64,000 nt of DNA, taken from NCBI RefSeq assembly GCF_022267325.1, contig NZ_JAIZBG010000001.1, forward strand, positions 2,578,001-2,642,000, given 5' to 3'. This DNA comes from Leptospira sanjuanensis. GTDB lineage: Bacteria > Spirochaetota > Leptospiria > Leptospirales > Leptospiraceae. Shown piece by piece: positions 1 through 13,227 of this stretch. Positions within the stretch are counted from its first letter, which is position 1; every line of letters starts with the position of its first letter. Below the pieces are notes generated by a model. It saw only the letters and a program-made list of their open reading frames with translations. It did no database searches and was not told where the DNA came from. The position numbers and the translations under genes were made by a program.

Positions 1-1
1 C

Positions 2-331
2 TGGTTTCGCGCGAGAATCGAGGTTGTTCTTTTGTTTTTATGCGTCTCGATCGTTTCCCACGGGATCTTGGACGCAATGACGAGCGGAGGCCTCGGAGTC
101 GGATTTTTAATCCCCTATTCTTCCGAACGTTTCTTTTTCGATCAAAGACCGATCCGTGTTTCTCCCATCGGAATCAAAAACTTTTTGACCGAACGCGGTC
201 TTACCGTTCTGAAATCGGAATGGGTTATCGTGTGGATTCCGCTGATGTCGATTTCGACTTCTTTCCTTTTTCTGAGGACGTTGGTGCGCTGGATCGCGAC
301 TCGGATCGGCGGAAACAAAAGAGACAAGTAG
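2..331 (+). CDS. YdjM/DUF457-type membrane metal-dependent hydrolase, 5' truncated
   Basis: The frame is open from the left edge of the window, so this is the C-terminal part of a gene. The visible protein begins WFRARIEVV and has a hydrophobic segment, then [17 protein letters not shown], then a PIRVSPIG segment. The HxxxD motif followed by a glycine-rich turn and a conserved proline/serine block is the pattern of the YdjM/DUF457 family of inner-membrane proteins, annotated as putative metal-dependent hydrolases; the upstream HRxxTHS-type motif would lie outside the window. The C-terminus holds one more hydrophobic stretch and ends in a basic tail (GGNKRDK). The substrate is unknown. Confidence 0.7.
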   Translation, partial: WFRARIEVVLLFLCVSIVSHGILDAMTSGGLGVGFLIPYSSERFFFDQRPIRVSPIGIKNFLTERGLTVLKSEWVIVWIPLMSISTSFLFLRTLVRWIATRIGGNKRDK

Positions 332-350
332 TAAATAGAATGCGATTGCA

Positions 351-366
351 GGAGTTCCCACAAAAA
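351..366. repeat. Dispersed TGTGGGAACTCC-type intergenic repeat copy
   Basis: GGAGTTCCCACAAAAA is the reverse complement of a TTTTTGTGGGAACTCC element. Related copies occur at 28862-28875, 61547-61558 and, degenerate, 61600-61620. It sits in the 284-base space between the YdjM-type gene and the YciI gene, where I see no other gene, promoter or terminator. Confidence 0.45.
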
Positions 367-615
367 CCACGGCAGAATCTGATCGAAAGCCGAAAAGGTT
401 CCGACAAGATTTTCAGTTTTGATTTGCGAACCGGAAATGTTTGTGATTGAGAAAAATCTGCCGCATCTTCCCGGCGCCTCAAAACTTAACAGCCCGCTTC
501 GATTGTAGCTCGCCGTCCCGCCTGAAATTGGGGGTTACGAAAAAATTTCAGAGTGTTTGATCGTATCTACGACAAGTTTGCAAATTTCAAGAGGCTCGAA
601 AATCCTGGCAACAAC

Positions 616-906
616 ATGAAACAATTTATCGTGGTTCTTCGTTATCTCACGCCGATCGAAACGGTCGACCAATACGTAATCCCGCATCGGGAACATTTAT
701 CCAAAGGATACGAACAGAAAATTCTACTCGCATCCGGCCCTCAAGAACCGAGAACCGGAGGAATTCTAATCGCGAGATCCAATTCCCGCAAAGAATTGGA
801 AGCGTTCTGTCATCAAGATCCGTTCTACACGAACGGAGTCGCGGAATTCCAAATCATAGAATGGAATCCCGTCAAACATCAGAAAGAATTCGAGTTCTGG
901 CTTTAA
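616..906 (+). CDS. YciI-family protein (YCII-related domain)
   Basis: A 96-residue protein beginning [11 protein letters not shown]. It has the small ferredoxin-like YCII layout: a first strand, a conserved histidine region (H24, H27 in IPHREHL), a turn with GGILIARS, and a DPF motif (D68) followed by a strand that ends EFQIIEW. In this family the His and Asp form a putative active site, but the reaction is unknown for most members. The frame stays open upstream to 553, but homologues begin at the MKQF-type methionine, so 616 is preferred; no strong ribosome-binding site is visible. It converges on the adenylate cyclase gene with 7 bases between the stops. Confidence 0.75.
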   Translation: MKQFIVVLRYLTPIETVDQYVIPHREHLSKGYEQKILLASGPQEPRTGGILIARSNSRKELEAFCHQDPFYTNGVAEFQIIEWNPVKHQKEFEFWL

Positions 907-913
907 CCCTTTT

Positions 914-2239
914 TTAGACCTTGCCCAACTCGTAGACGTCTACGGGTTGTTCCCTTCCTTTGACTTGGATGGAAGAAAGATGTCTTCCCGGAATACCGGC
1001 TTTGATATCTTCGTAAACGGCGTGCGTCACTAAAAGTTTTGTTCCGAATTCCTTGTTCAACTGCTCCACTCTCGAAGCGAGATTGACCACGTCTCCGATG
1101 ATCGTGTATTCCTTTCTCGCTTCGGAGCCCACGTTACCCGTCATCGCCTCTCCGGAATGAAGACCGATTCCGATTTGGGTTTCCGGAATTTTTCCTTCCT
1201 GATTCAAAAACTCGATCTTTTTCAAAAGTTCCAAGGAGGCGTTCACCGCGTTCTTAACGTCGTTTCCTCCGTCGGAAATCGGAGCGCCGAACACGGCCAT
1301 AAAACCGTCGCCTAAAAATTTGTTAATCATCCCGTTGTGCATGTTCACGATGTCGATGAGGTGGGAAAAAATATAATTGAGATAATCGATGACTTCTCCC
1401 GGAGATCGTTTTTCGGAGAATCTCGTAAAGTTGCGGATGTCCAAAAACATCACGCAGACGTGTTTGAACTCGGAGAAACTTTCGTTTTTCTGTTCGAGAA
1501 GACGATCCACAACGTCCGGAGAAACATACTGGCCGAACATTCCGACCACCTTGTTTTTCTCTTGAACCGCATCCATCGCGGAAATTAAAGATCGTCTCAA
1601 TTGAAGTCCCACAAGACCCGCGGCCACGCCGCCGAACGTAAACAAGAGCCCTTTGGAAAGAAACGGCGCGACCGAATTGAAGAAATTGATCGGCATCAGG
1701 ATTTGGTTTTTCGGAATATAATAAATCGCTAAACCCAACAATTGCGCCCCCGCGACAAAACCCGTAAACGCGCTTAGCCAAAATTCGAGACGCAAAACCG
1801 ACAGGATGATAAACGCAAAAAAGGTCAAAACCGCAGGAGAATACAACGGAATCAGAGGAGACTGAAACGCTTCGATATTCAACCAAATAAGCAAAGACAC
1901 GGAAGACACTTCGATAAACGCGTTTCCGAATCTCGCGATCGGGAATACCACTTTCCTCTTCTTAAGATAACGATTGAAGATTCGATTTGCAAGCAACTCG
2001 TAGAGCGCGGTTCCCACGTTGACTCCGACAACCGCCACGTAAGGAAAATTACCGCCCGTTTCCTTGTCGATCCATTCGTGAAAGAGACTAAAAACGATCA
2101 CCATTAAAGCGGAAGAAAACGTAAAAAAACCGCAGAGAATTTTCGTTCGAACGATTTCGCTTTTTAGAATTTCATAAGAAAGCGGATCCATCGTTTGTTT
2201 CTTAAATTTCTTGGTCAATTCTTGGATTGGGTTGGCCAT
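914..2239 (-). CDS. Membrane class III adenylate cyclase
   Basis: A 441-residue protein with an N-terminal membrane domain of about six hydrophobic segments (residues about 30-210), a short linker containing MFGQYVSPDVVDRLL, and a C-terminal class III nucleotide cyclase domain (about 255-441). The metal-binding aspartates are visible at D267 (FLDIRNF) and D311 (FLGDG). The purine-specifying pair is K307 and T379 (YTIIGD), the adenylate-cyclase combination, and the transition-state residues N386 and R390 are present (NLASR). It should therefore make cyclic AMP from ATP at the inner membrane, with the membrane region as a possible sensor. No partner genes adjoin it. Confidence 0.9.
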   Translation of the reverse strand: MANPIQELTKKFKKQTMDPLSYEILKSEIVRTKILCGFFTFSSALMVIVFSLFHEWIDKETGGNFPYVAVVGVNVGTALYELLANRIFNRYLKKRKVVFPIARFGNAFIEVSSVSLLIWLNIEAFQSPLIPLYSPAVLTFFAFIILSVLRLEFWLSAFTGFVAGAQLLGLAIYYIPKNQILMPINFFNSVAPFLSKGLLFTFGGVAAGLVGLQLRRSLISAMDAVQEKNKVVGMFGQYVSPDVVDRLLEQKNESFSEFKHVCVMFLDIRNFTRFSEKRSPGEVIDYLNYIFSHLIDIVNMHNGMINKFLGDGFMAVFGAPISDGGNDVKNAVNASLELLKKIEFLNQEGKIPETQIGIGLHSGEAMTGNVGSEARKEYTIIGDVVNLASRVEQLNKEFGTKLLVTHAVYEDIKAGIPGRHLSSIQVKGREQPVDVYELGKV

Positions 2240-2370
2240 GATTCGATCAGCTCCGATAATTTTTCGACCTTCCGATTATAACCGCAAAGATCAGGATTGG
2301 AAATAACTTTCGGACTGCTTCCAAAAAGAAAACTACAAATCCCGTTTTAGGAAAAAAAGATTTCAAACGA

Positions 2371-3285
2371 TCAGGATCTGCTCCAATTCTCATGATTCAA
2401 AAGAAACTCTTTGATACGCTTTCCAAAGGAAGAATTCATTCCTTCTTTCAACACGGATGCGAACAGAAAATCGAACTCTTCGCTCCAAGAGTCTCTTTTG
2501 ACTTTTCCCTGCCTTAAAACATTCCATTTTATAAAGAGGATTTTTTTGCAAAGCGTGGATTGAGAATCGTCGAGTAAATGAGAACTTAATAATTTTAGAA
2601 TAGAGTAAATTCGAAATCGATCCATGACCGGAAACCGAAACGACAATTGATCTTCGTGACCTCCGTACCGAACGAGCAAGGGTTCGTCCAACAAGGCAAC
2701 CGGATGACGAGAAGTAATCCTCACCCAAAGATCGTAGTCTTCGCAAGCCGGAAGATCCTCGTCCATTCCCCCCGAACTTTGATAGAGATCTTTTTTCAGT
2801 AGAACGGAGGAAGGAGTAACGCTGCAAAAATCCAAACTCTGTTCAAAGATCCATCCGTCTTTTTTTACAAGATACGCGGGAGGGTTGACTCGCTTTCCAT
2901 GACGAACCCAAATCTCTTGCGACTGCAGAATCGTTGTCTGCGGATGGTTTTGGATAAAACCCCACTGACGTTCCAATTTTTCGGGAAGCCATTCGTCATC
3001 CGAGTCCAAAAACGCGATCCAATCGTTGCGTGCGATTTCCACGCCCTTGTTTCTTGCGTGACTCACTCCTTTGTGTTCTAAAGGGAGAATGACGATGCGG
3101 CTTTGTTCCTCTCCAAATTCTTTTTCGAGTTTCGAAACCGTGGAATCGGTGGAACCGTCGTCCACGACGATGATTTCTTTTGGGAGGAGCGTTTGTGCAA
3201 GAACCGTGGAGATCGCTTTGAAAACCTTTGCCTCCCGGTTGAACGTCGGAATGACGACCGAAATCGGCGCCCTGCGTTCGTTCAT
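2371..3285 (-). CDS. Family 2 glycosyltransferase
   Basis: A 304-residue GT-A fold glycosyltransferase. Visible motifs are ISVVIPTFNRE at the N-terminus, VVDDGSTDST (nucleotide-sugar binding), FLDSDDEW (the DXD metal site) and CEDYDLWVRI, which carries the likely catalytic acidic residues. The start at 3285 is chosen because its ATG overlaps the stop of the upstream O-antigen ligase-like gene as ATGA, a sign of translational coupling; the frame extends to 3315 but that adds an unlike leader. The partner suggests a role in surface polysaccharide assembly. The sugar and acceptor cannot be told from sequence. Confidence 0.88.
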   Translation of the reverse strand: MNERRAPISVVIPTFNREAKVFKAISTVLAQTLLPKEIIVVDDGSTDSTVSKLEKEFGEEQSRIVILPLEHKGVSHARNKGVEIARNDWIAFLDSDDEWLPEKLERQWGFIQNHPQTTILQSQEIWVRHGKRVNPPAYLVKKDGWIFEQSLDFCSVTPSSVLLKKDLYQSSGGMDEDLPACEDYDLWVRITSRHPVALLDEPLLVRYGGHEDQLSFRFPVMDRFRIYSILKLLSSHLLDDSQSTLCKKILFIKWNVLRQGKVKRDSWSEEFDFLFASVLKEGMNSSFGKRIKEFLLNHENWSRS

Positions 3286-5354
3286 AAATATTTTTGAATG
3301 CGAAACCGGGCGCACAATTTTCTCGGTTCGGGATCGATCGGCTCCTCAATCCAAAAAAACAGAGTCGAAAACGGACTCGGAACATCGCGCAAAGTACATT
3401 CCGTTTTTAGAATATTCTTACCTTCGATCGTACGGAGACTCCGTTCATCCCGAGGTATATCCTGTTTGTATTGCTTATAAGGAACGAACTCCGCCCCTTC
3501 CGTGGAAAAAGAAAGATCTACGAATCCAAAACCCCTGGCCGGATATACGTCATATATGGCCGGTTTGGAAACAAGGACGATTTGCCCCTTCCCTTCCAAG
3601 ATCAGCGCCTCGTACGGGTCCGGGTTTCCCGGAGGAAAATAAATTCCGGAACGATACAGAGTTGTCGGAAACAAAACCCAGGAACCCAAAAGAAGAATCA
3701 AACCTCCCAGCGCGGAAACGTGAGATTTTTTACATTCAAAACCTCGAATATTATATGCGGTTTGTGAAAGCCACAATTTTACCCGAGCGACGTTCCTTTC
3801 CACCAAAGATTCTCGTCCTTCTTCCTTTGAAGAAGAAAACACGGCGAACAAAGCGATCCACTGAAAATATACCGCTCTCAAGTAAAACCATTCTTGAAAA
3901 AAAGAATATACGAATACCGCGAATACGGATCCGAACACAAGGGAGGTTTCCGCAAACGATCGGCCTTTTCGTTTCCCCGCAAAGAATTCATAAAAAAGAA
4001 ATCCCCAAAGCGCCGCATAAACGGCCGCTCCGAACACGCCGATTCCGGAAAAAATCTGTAAAAACTGATTGTGAGCCGTATGATACGGACTTTGTCTTCC
4101 TTCTTGGTTCAAACAACATTCGTTGTACCATCCGAAACTTTCGAAACCTCCGCCAAACAACGGTTTTTCGAAAAAGAGTTTCGTGCCCGCTAAAAAATGG
4201 GAAAGACGTTCCACATCGCCCGTTCCCGCATTCGTCGCGATTACGACAAAAGGGAATACGATTCCGGCGATCACGAACAAAAAGGATAAAAACGCAGAAA
4301 AAACGGAAACGATCTTTTCCTTCTTCCCCAATCGAAAAAACGCAAATACAAACGCGCTCATTCCCAAAAAAGCAAGAAACGAAAGAACCCCGCCTCTCGC
4401 ACCGATCCAAAAAAAAGTCACCGCTAAAACGCAGACGAGGAGAATCAAGAACGGAACCCTAAATTTTCGGTAACGATCCGTGGCCTCGGAAAACAACCAA
4501 TAAAATAAAAACGGAAGACTCGCGATCAAATGGATCGCAAACCAGCTTCGGTTCCAATACAAGGATTGGATCGCCGATAGGGGCAAATAACGTTCCAAAG
4601 AAGGAATCAAAGAATGCGGAAGCGCGACAAGTTTGTATCCGTCCAACCAACGATGATAACCGTCTAACGTTGATTTTGCGAATGGGAAAAAATATTCCGT
4701 CCATCCCGCAAATACCGCGATCAAAATTCCGAATGAAATTCCGGCCGCATAATCCAAAAAAACGGAATCGGGTTTTGTTCGATCCGACGACCCTGCGGCG
4801 AGTTGGTTTCTAGAAAGCAAACCGAATACGAACAAAATTCCCAATAACAAAAGTTTCCAGGGATAAATCGGTTCCAACTCCGTGGAATGCAAAAACCAAA
4901 ACCAGCCTTTGCGATAAAATCGAAGATCCGAAAGCAGATCGGGATTTGCCAAAAGACTCGAAAAAGCCGTTCCGAAAAACAAAAGCAAAAGGATTCCGAG
5001 CGGACGTTTCCAGAATTCGTTTTGCAGAATTCGATTTCCGTGCAGACGATTTTCCGCGATTCCGCGCAGGGACCAAACGATCCAAAGACAATCCTGAAGT
5101 TCCAGAAATCTTCCGCCCGGATGATTTCCGAAAAACACGCCGCTCGCCGCGAGAACAAAGGTCGCGATCCTTGGAACGAACGAATCTAAAATCGAAAATA
5201 AAATTAAAAGAGCGGCAAAGCCGATTCTAAACTTCCAAGGATAAAAAGACAATAAGGGGAGAAGGATCAAAATCGAAACGAAACCCCAAAGCAAGGATCG
5301 AATGTTCCCGCCTTCGTTCGCATCCAAGATTCGATGGAGAATCCGATTTTTCAT
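3282..5354 (-). CDS. O-antigen ligase/polymerase-like membrane protein
   Basis: A 690-residue protein with about twelve or more hydrophobic segments over its first 500 residues. It has a long periplasmic-loop motif GGGFESFGW followed by YHTAHNQFLQIFSGIGVFG, which matches the HxHNxxL-type signature of the Wzy_C/O-antigen ligase superfamily. About 150 C-terminal residues form a soluble tail. Such proteins join or polymerise polysaccharide at the periplasmic face. The start at 5354 (MKNRILHR) is preferred over the in-frame extension to 5525, which would run into the divergent STAS-like gene and has no family-like sequence. It is coupled to the downstream glycosyltransferase by a 4-base overlap. 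Confidence 0.82.
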   Translation of the reverse strand: MKNRILHRILDANEGGNIRSLLWGFVSILILLPLLSFYPWKFRIGFAALLILFSILDSFVPRIATFVLAASGVFFGNHPGGRFLELQDCLWIVWSLRGIAENRLHGNRILQNEFWKRPLGILLLLFFGTAFSSLLANPDLLSDLRFYRKGWFWFLHSTELEPIYPWKLLLLGILFVFGLLSRNQLAAGSSDRTKPDSVFLDYAAGISFGILIAVFAGWTEYFFPFAKSTLDGYHRWLDGYKLVALPHSLIPSLERYLPLSAIQSLYWNRSWFAIHLIASLPFLFYWLFSEATDRYRKFRVPFLILLVCVLAVTFFWIGARGGVLSFLAFLGMSAFVFAFFRLGKKEKIVSVFSAFLSFLFVIAGIVFPFVVIATNAGTGDVERLSHFLAGTKLFFEKPLFGGGFESFGWYNECCLNQEGRQSPYHTAHNQFLQIFSGIGVFGAAVYAALWGFLFYEFFAGKRKGRSFAETSLVFGSVFAVFVYSFFQEWFYLRAVYFQWIALFAVFSSSKEEGRESLVERNVARVKLWLSQTAYNIRGFECKKSHVSALGGLILLLGSWVLFPTTLYRSGIYFPPGNPDPYEALILEGKGQIVLVSKPAIYDVYPARGFGFVDLSFSTEGAEFVPYKQYKQDIPRDERSLRTIEGKNILKTECTLRDVPSPFSTLFFWIEEPIDPEPRKLCARFRIQKYL

Positions 5355-5502
5355 ACGGATACTATGTTCCGAAGGACTTTTTAAGAAACGATAAAAACAA
5401 GGGCGGCCTACGCTTCCCGTGCCGTTTCCGCGGGAATTCTTCGGATTTTTTTGTTTCCAGCAGAGCGAGGTTTCTGAAATAGTCGTACTTGCGTTCTCAT
5501 TT

Positions 5503-5801
5503 ATGCAGCAATTGGAAGAATCCACAATCTATCCCGATAAGAATTCGTTTCGAGTCGTGTTCCGCAAGAATATCTGTTCCGTGGAATCCGATGAGATCGA
5601 CGTGATTCTTTCCCAGATCCGCGAGATTCGTCCGGCGGAAGTGATTCTGGATATGACTCCCGTGGTCGCCATTCCCTCCATGGTTTTAAACCGTATTCTA
5701 AAATTTATTTCCGAATTGAAAAAGGACGAGATCCGGATTTCGGAAGTGAAACTGAGCGAAGGATTGCAGCTCGTGCTTTTCAAACTCAAAATCAATCTGG
5801 G

Positions 5802-5805
<4 letters not shown>
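5503..5805 (+). CDS. STAS-like anti-sigma-factor-antagonist-type protein
   Basis: A 100-residue protein beginning [10 protein letters not shown]. The alternation of strand and helix, the central [13 protein letters not shown] segment and the C-terminal [10 protein letters not shown] resemble a small STAS domain as in SpoIIAA/RsbV. The usual DSS phosphorylation loop is reduced to IPS, so a regulatory phosphoserine is possible but not certain. It is the first gene of the rightward copper-type locus and its stop overlaps the next start (ATGA at 5802). It could be a regulator, but a link to copper is only by position. Confidence 0.55.
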
Positions 5806-6239
<434 letters not shown>

Positions 6240-6410
6240 TTTTTCGAAACCTTTTTTTGCCCGTCGGAGCGACCGCCCAGGCTCGGCGTTTTTTTCGCAG
6301 CGAGACTTAGCGAAGTCCGCTGAAAAAGTCGCCGTTTTCGTCCCGCGAATCCGTTTCAATTCCGCAACGTTCCGTTCAGGGCTCGATTTTGAATACATTA
6401 GGAGATTTTT

Positions 6411-7358
<948 letters not shown>

Positions 7359-7414
7359 TAAAACTCGATCGTTTTACAAAGGCTCGGGGATTCTCGAGCC
7401 AGGGAGAAAGAAAC

Positions 7415-8585
<1,171 letters not shown>

Positions 8586-8614
<29 letters not shown>

Positions 8615-9481
8615 GATTCTTTTTTTATCCGTCTTCTTCCTATTCGGATGCACTTTCGGCTCCGTGGGAGATTCCAGAAAGGAAGAAGCGAAGATGCTGC
8701 AGAGACTGCTGACCTTGTATGGAGAAAGGCCTGCCACGTTCAAAGCGAATCTGTATTATACGGACGATCAGCAAGATTCGAATATCGGAAACTTTGACGC
8801 GGTTTCCGGAGCAACCACATACAGCCTTCAACTGCAAACGGGCTCTAAAATCATTTGGGACGGAATCGGGATTCGGGTAAATCCGAACCCCGTCCCCACA
8901 GTTCCCGGTCAAACAAGAACGTTAGACGAAACTTCTCCGGAAGAACATTCGACCCATTCCCACACTCCGTATACGGTTCCCCTGGATCTTCCGGTCACTT
9001 CTCCGTACGGACAGGAATACGGAACGACTTCGTTTAACGATACAAACTTGGAAACGATCACGGAGACGATTTTAACCGGGGACGTTCATACTTCCGCGGC
9101 TCCTTTGATTTCCGGAATTCCTTCGGGGTATTTGGCTTCGGTGAAATACAAGATTCAATCGATGACTCTTACGTTTCAGATGACGGCCCCCGTCGCAAAG
9201 ACGATCCGGCTTCAAACGTCGTCCTTTACGGTGGAGCTGTTTCCTAGATGCAGATTCGACGTCGTCCCCGAAAAACAGGGAAGTTTTCCGGTCACCTGGA
9301 AAATGAACGGACTCTTTCAGGATCAAAGCGGAACGTCGATCTTGGCATCGATCTCAAACCCGGCGTTGACAAGTCCGGTCGATATCAATCCGTATCAAAA
9401 CGCAAATCTCTACAATCTGATTCTTGCCAACTTTCAGCAGCAGGACCGGATTCTGTATCAAACGGGATGCAGTCTATTTTA

Positions 9482-9482
<1 letters not shown>
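8586..9482 (+). CDS. Lipoprotein of unknown function in the MbnP/MbnH locus
   Basis: A 298-residue protein with a lipoprotein signal (FLFGC, Cys22). The body is predicted mostly beta and lacks any motif I recognise. A His-rich patch (HSTHSHTPY, near residues 120-128) could bind metal, and two Cys pairs occur late in the chain. It begins 29 bases inside mbnH and its stop overlaps the next start (TAATG), so it is very likely co-translated with the copper-type genes. Many MbnPH loci carry an extra lipoprotein of unknown role; whether this is the same one cannot be told here. Confidence 0.7.
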
Positions 9483-10510
<1,028 letters not shown>

Positions 10511-10584
10511 AAACTACATTCAAAAATCGGCAAGTCCTGAAACGGGTTTTTCAAACAATGGCAAACGATAAAGTCCGCGTTTGA

Positions 10585-11208
10585 TTAAGGTTTTATTTTC
10601 TTTTTGAGAATTCCCTCAAAACCCGCCGGAGTTTCGAGACCGATCATTTCCATCGCACTTAAGGAATATTGAATGGATCTTCCGTAGAGGACGATCGCGT
10701 AAAAATCGTTCCGGTCCCGATCGAACTTTTCGGCCTGGCCCAATTCTTCCTTTGCCATCCGAAAATAGTTCGCGGCCTTTTCTTCGCGACTTGCCGAGAG
10801 CGGAACATCTTCCGGATGATTTTTTACGCGAAGATAACCTTCCGAATACGACACGATCAGATTCTTTGCGGCCGATTTTCCTTCTTGCGCGAAGTCGGCG
10901 GTAACTTGCCAAACGGCCCTTTCCAAAAGGAGTAAGGCTTCTTCCCTTTCCTGAGCGGAACCCGAACGATACGAAGTTCGAAAACGGTCTCTCAAATCGA
11001 CAATATGATTCCAGTTTTCGATTTGTTTTTGAAACGGGATCGCCTTTTTCGATTCTTCCAGAATTCGGATCTTCCGTTCGATCGATTTTTTCTTTTCTCG
11101 AAACGAAAGAGTTCCCGCGCTTCCATCCTGGACCAACAATGCGAATCCGAAAAGAATGGAAACTAGGCTCACGCCGATTTTCGTCCTATTCATACTTTTC
11201 GAATTCAT
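10585..11208 (-). CDS. Exported alpha-helical protein of unknown function
   Basis: A 207-residue protein when started at the ATG 11208, which has GGAAAG just upstream; a TTG at 11217 and an ATG at 11193 are alternatives. A signal peptide (IGVSLVSILFGFALLVQDGSA) is followed by a mostly helical, charged chain rich in Lys, Glu and Arg, suggestive of a helical-repeat or coiled-coil protein. Residues such as YFRMAKEELGQAEKF and YAIVLYGRSIQYS resemble the helical pairs of TPR-like folds. It lies 22 bases after the stop of the gene upstream, so the two are probably one operon. I do not recognise the family. Confidence 0.65.
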   Translation of the reverse strand: MNSKSMNRTKIGVSLVSILFGFALLVQDGSAGTLSFREKKKSIERKIRILEESKKAIPFQKQIENWNHIVDLRDRFRTSYRSGSAQEREEALLLLERAVWQVTADFAQEGKSAAKNLIVSYSEGYLRVKNHPEDVPLSASREEKAANYFRMAKEELGQAEKFDRDRNDFYAIVLYGRSIQYSLSAMEMIGLETPAGFEGILKKKIKP

Positions 11209-11230
11209 ACTTTCCAAGTTTCGAATATTC

Positions 11231-12241
11231 TTAATTGGTCGGAGCCGGTTTTGCAGGAATCGGAGGAAGAGTTTCCTTTTGCACCATATCGTCCGTACGA
11301 ATTTCGTCGTTACTCATATCCATCAGTGAAATTCTTCCCGAAGTGATGATCGAATAGTTGTCGTCGTGGATTTCCAAAACATCGATCGGTTTGTCCTTCG
11401 CTTCTCCCGGAGGAACGATCTTCCTTTGAATGAGATCGTTGTCTATGTAGTTGATCAGGGTGTTTCTGATCCTTTCGTAATCGGTGATGTTTTCTTTTTC
11501 CGCGGCGGTTCTGATATCGTCGAGGTTGACGAATTGATATTCCGGTTTATCCTCCGCCGGAGTTTTGGAAGCGATCATCGCAAGGAGAGCGAATCGTCTC
11601 GCCCTTCTCGCGATCTTGATCCCTTCGCTATGAAGAAGAAGTTTATAACGGAACTGATACGGAGCGGAATTGTAAGCCGTGGTGAAATGATCCTCGGAAC
11701 TTTTGAGATCTCGGAAACCGAGCCTTAAAAGATGCTGCGCGATCTTATCGTTGCTGCGAACGATCAACGGAGAAGCGAATTCCAAAATCACTCTTGAGTT
11801 TTGAAGATATTGTTCGTGAGTCGCCTGATAGAGATCCTTCATTTCCCCTTGAGCGCTTCGAAGGTTCTTAAAAGAAAGACTATAATTGCTCTGGAAATAC
11901 CACATGTTTCCGTTGAAGTCGAACTGATTCGCCTTTTTTAGACTTCCGTACGAAGGAATGCCGGCCAGTTTTTTATAGAGTTCTTCCTTTCCCGCCGTAG
12001 TTGCCGCGGGTGCGGAAGCGGCTTCCGTTTTCGTACTGTTAGGCGGAGTTTTATCCTGAGCCGCGGCGCCTTCATCCAGAATCGGAGTTAGATTGCTCAC
12101 GCAGATGTTGATGAACTTAAGATTGATCTTATTCTCACCAATTAAAATTCCGAGGTTGGTTTGATCCGGCGAAACGGCCCAAAGCAGTTCTACGGACACG
12201 AGGATGATTGCGATCAGTATTATTTGAATTCTGGAAACCAT
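11231..12241 (-). CDS. Exported protein of unknown function
   Basis: A 336-residue protein with an N-terminal hydrophobic signal or anchor (IQIILIAIILVSVELLWAV), a low-complexity Ala/Thr/Pro-rich stretch around residues 65-90, a long helical middle with many Arg, Glu and Leu, and a Pro/Ala-rich tail. The ATG at 12241 is preferred because GAGAGAAAG lies just upstream; a TTG at 12259 is possible. It is upstream of, and likely co-transcribed with, the 207-residue exported protein. No catalytic motif is visible. It seems a Leptospira-type envelope protein. Confidence 0.65.
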   Translation of the reverse strand: MVSRIQIILIAIILVSVELLWAVSPDQTNLGILIGENKINLKFINICVSNLTPILDEGAAAQDKTPPNSTKTEAASAPAATTAGKEELYKKLAGIPSYGSLKKANQFDFNGNMWYFQSNYSLSFKNLRSAQGEMKDLYQATHEQYLQNSRVILEFASPLIVRSNDKIAQHLLRLGFRDLKSSEDHFTTAYNSAPYQFRYKLLLHSEGIKIARRARRFALLAMIASKTPAEDKPEYQFVNLDDIRTAAEKENITDYERIRNTLINYIDNDLIQRKIVPPGEAKDKPIDVLEIHDDNYSIITSGRISLMDMSNDEIRTDDMVQKETLPPIPAKPAPTN

Positions 12242-12472
12242 GGCTTTCTCTCTTATCAATATCGGCCTTCCCTACTTTTTCCAAGGAAAAAAAGAGTCCG
12301 GATTCCGGCAAAAACGGACGCTTTCGGGTCGGTTTCGACTCCGCAATTTTATAACGAACGATCAAGGAAAGAATTTCGATTTTTCCCGTTTGGAAAGAAA
12401 TTTACGGCTTGTCCGCAGATTGGATTCTTCCTATATGGAAGCGCAAGAATTCAGCTTCGGGGAATAAAGATT

Positions 12473-13207
12473 ATGAAACTCGACACGGTCTCTTTACTCA
12501 AATCCACGGCACGGACCTCGTTTACGATCTTGGTTAATACCGTCTTCTTCTCGTTGATAGGCTGGACTCTCAACTGGATTCTGCTCGCGTTCTTGTTCCC
12601 GGAGATGAGAGCGTTGGCATCGGGGCTCGGAGGAATTCCCGCAGCCAGAGCGGGAGGAATCGGAGCGATTCTCGCGCTCATCATCATCGTCATCGAGCTC
12701 TGGCCGATCACCTTAATGGTGTTAACCTTCGGGATCGCGTTTCCCTTTCTTCATTTTCTGTTCGGAAAAAAATTCGCGGTTTCCAAAGCGTTGCAGATGT
12801 TGATCACCGATCATCTCGAACCCGTAAGCATCTATCTTTCCGAAAAATTGGAAACGTCGATCCGTAAAAAAGCGGAAACGGACAAATCGGCCGGAAAGAA
12901 ATTCTCGATTTCGGAACAGATTCAAAACCTTCCCTACTATCTCGGCAAACTCGAAGACCTACCTTCTCCCATCCGCTTCCTCGTCAAACGAATGACGGAT
13001 AAACTCGGAATCGAATCCCTTTTGAAAGAAATTTCGGAAAGAATACCCGATTCTGAAAATCCGAATCCGGAAGATCTGCAAAAGGTTTTGAAACGAGCGA
13101 TCGAATTCGCGATCCAAGAAACGTTTCTTCCTCCCAACTTGAATTGGTTCTTTGTTCTGGGAGGAATCAACCTCGGTATATTCTTAATTCTTAAAATACT
13201 TTTATAA
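12473..13207 (+). CDS. Integral membrane protein of unknown function
   Basis: A 244-residue protein with two strong transmembrane segments in its first 110 residues (TILVNTVFFSLIGWTLNWILLAFLF and IGAILALIIIVIELWPITLMVLTFGIAF when read as broad hydrophobic blocks), a long charged helical cytoplasmic region, and a short C-terminal hydrophobic anchor (FFVLGGINLGIFLILKILL). The ATG at 12473 has GGGGAATAAAG upstream; the open frame to 12161 is not coding because it overlaps the divergent gene. No family is recognised. It converges with the M23 peptidase gene, 20 bases between the stops. Confidence 0.65.
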   Translation: MKLDTVSLLKSTARTSFTILVNTVFFSLIGWTLNWILLAFLFPEMRALASGLGGIPAARAGGIGAILALIIIVIELWPITLMVLTFGIAFPFLHFLFGKKFAVSKALQMLITDHLEPVSIYLSEKLETSIRKKAETDKSAGKKFSISEQIQNLPYYLGKLEDLPSPIRFLVKRMTDKLGIESLLKEISERIPDSENPNPEDLQKVLKRAIEFAIQETFLPPNLNWFFVLGGINLGIFLILKILL

Positions 13208-13227
13208 TTCGAACGGAAGGCTCGCGT

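Noticed and set aside
3071..4462. A 463-codon open frame on the + strand
   Set aside because: It lies entirely antisense to the glycosyltransferase and O-antigen ligase-like genes and its protein is basic and of low complexity, an effect of codon bias on the other strand.
12161..12472. Upstream extension of the membrane protein gene
   Set aside because: It overlaps the divergent gene start, and the ATG at 12473 has a good GGGGAA ribosome-binding site.
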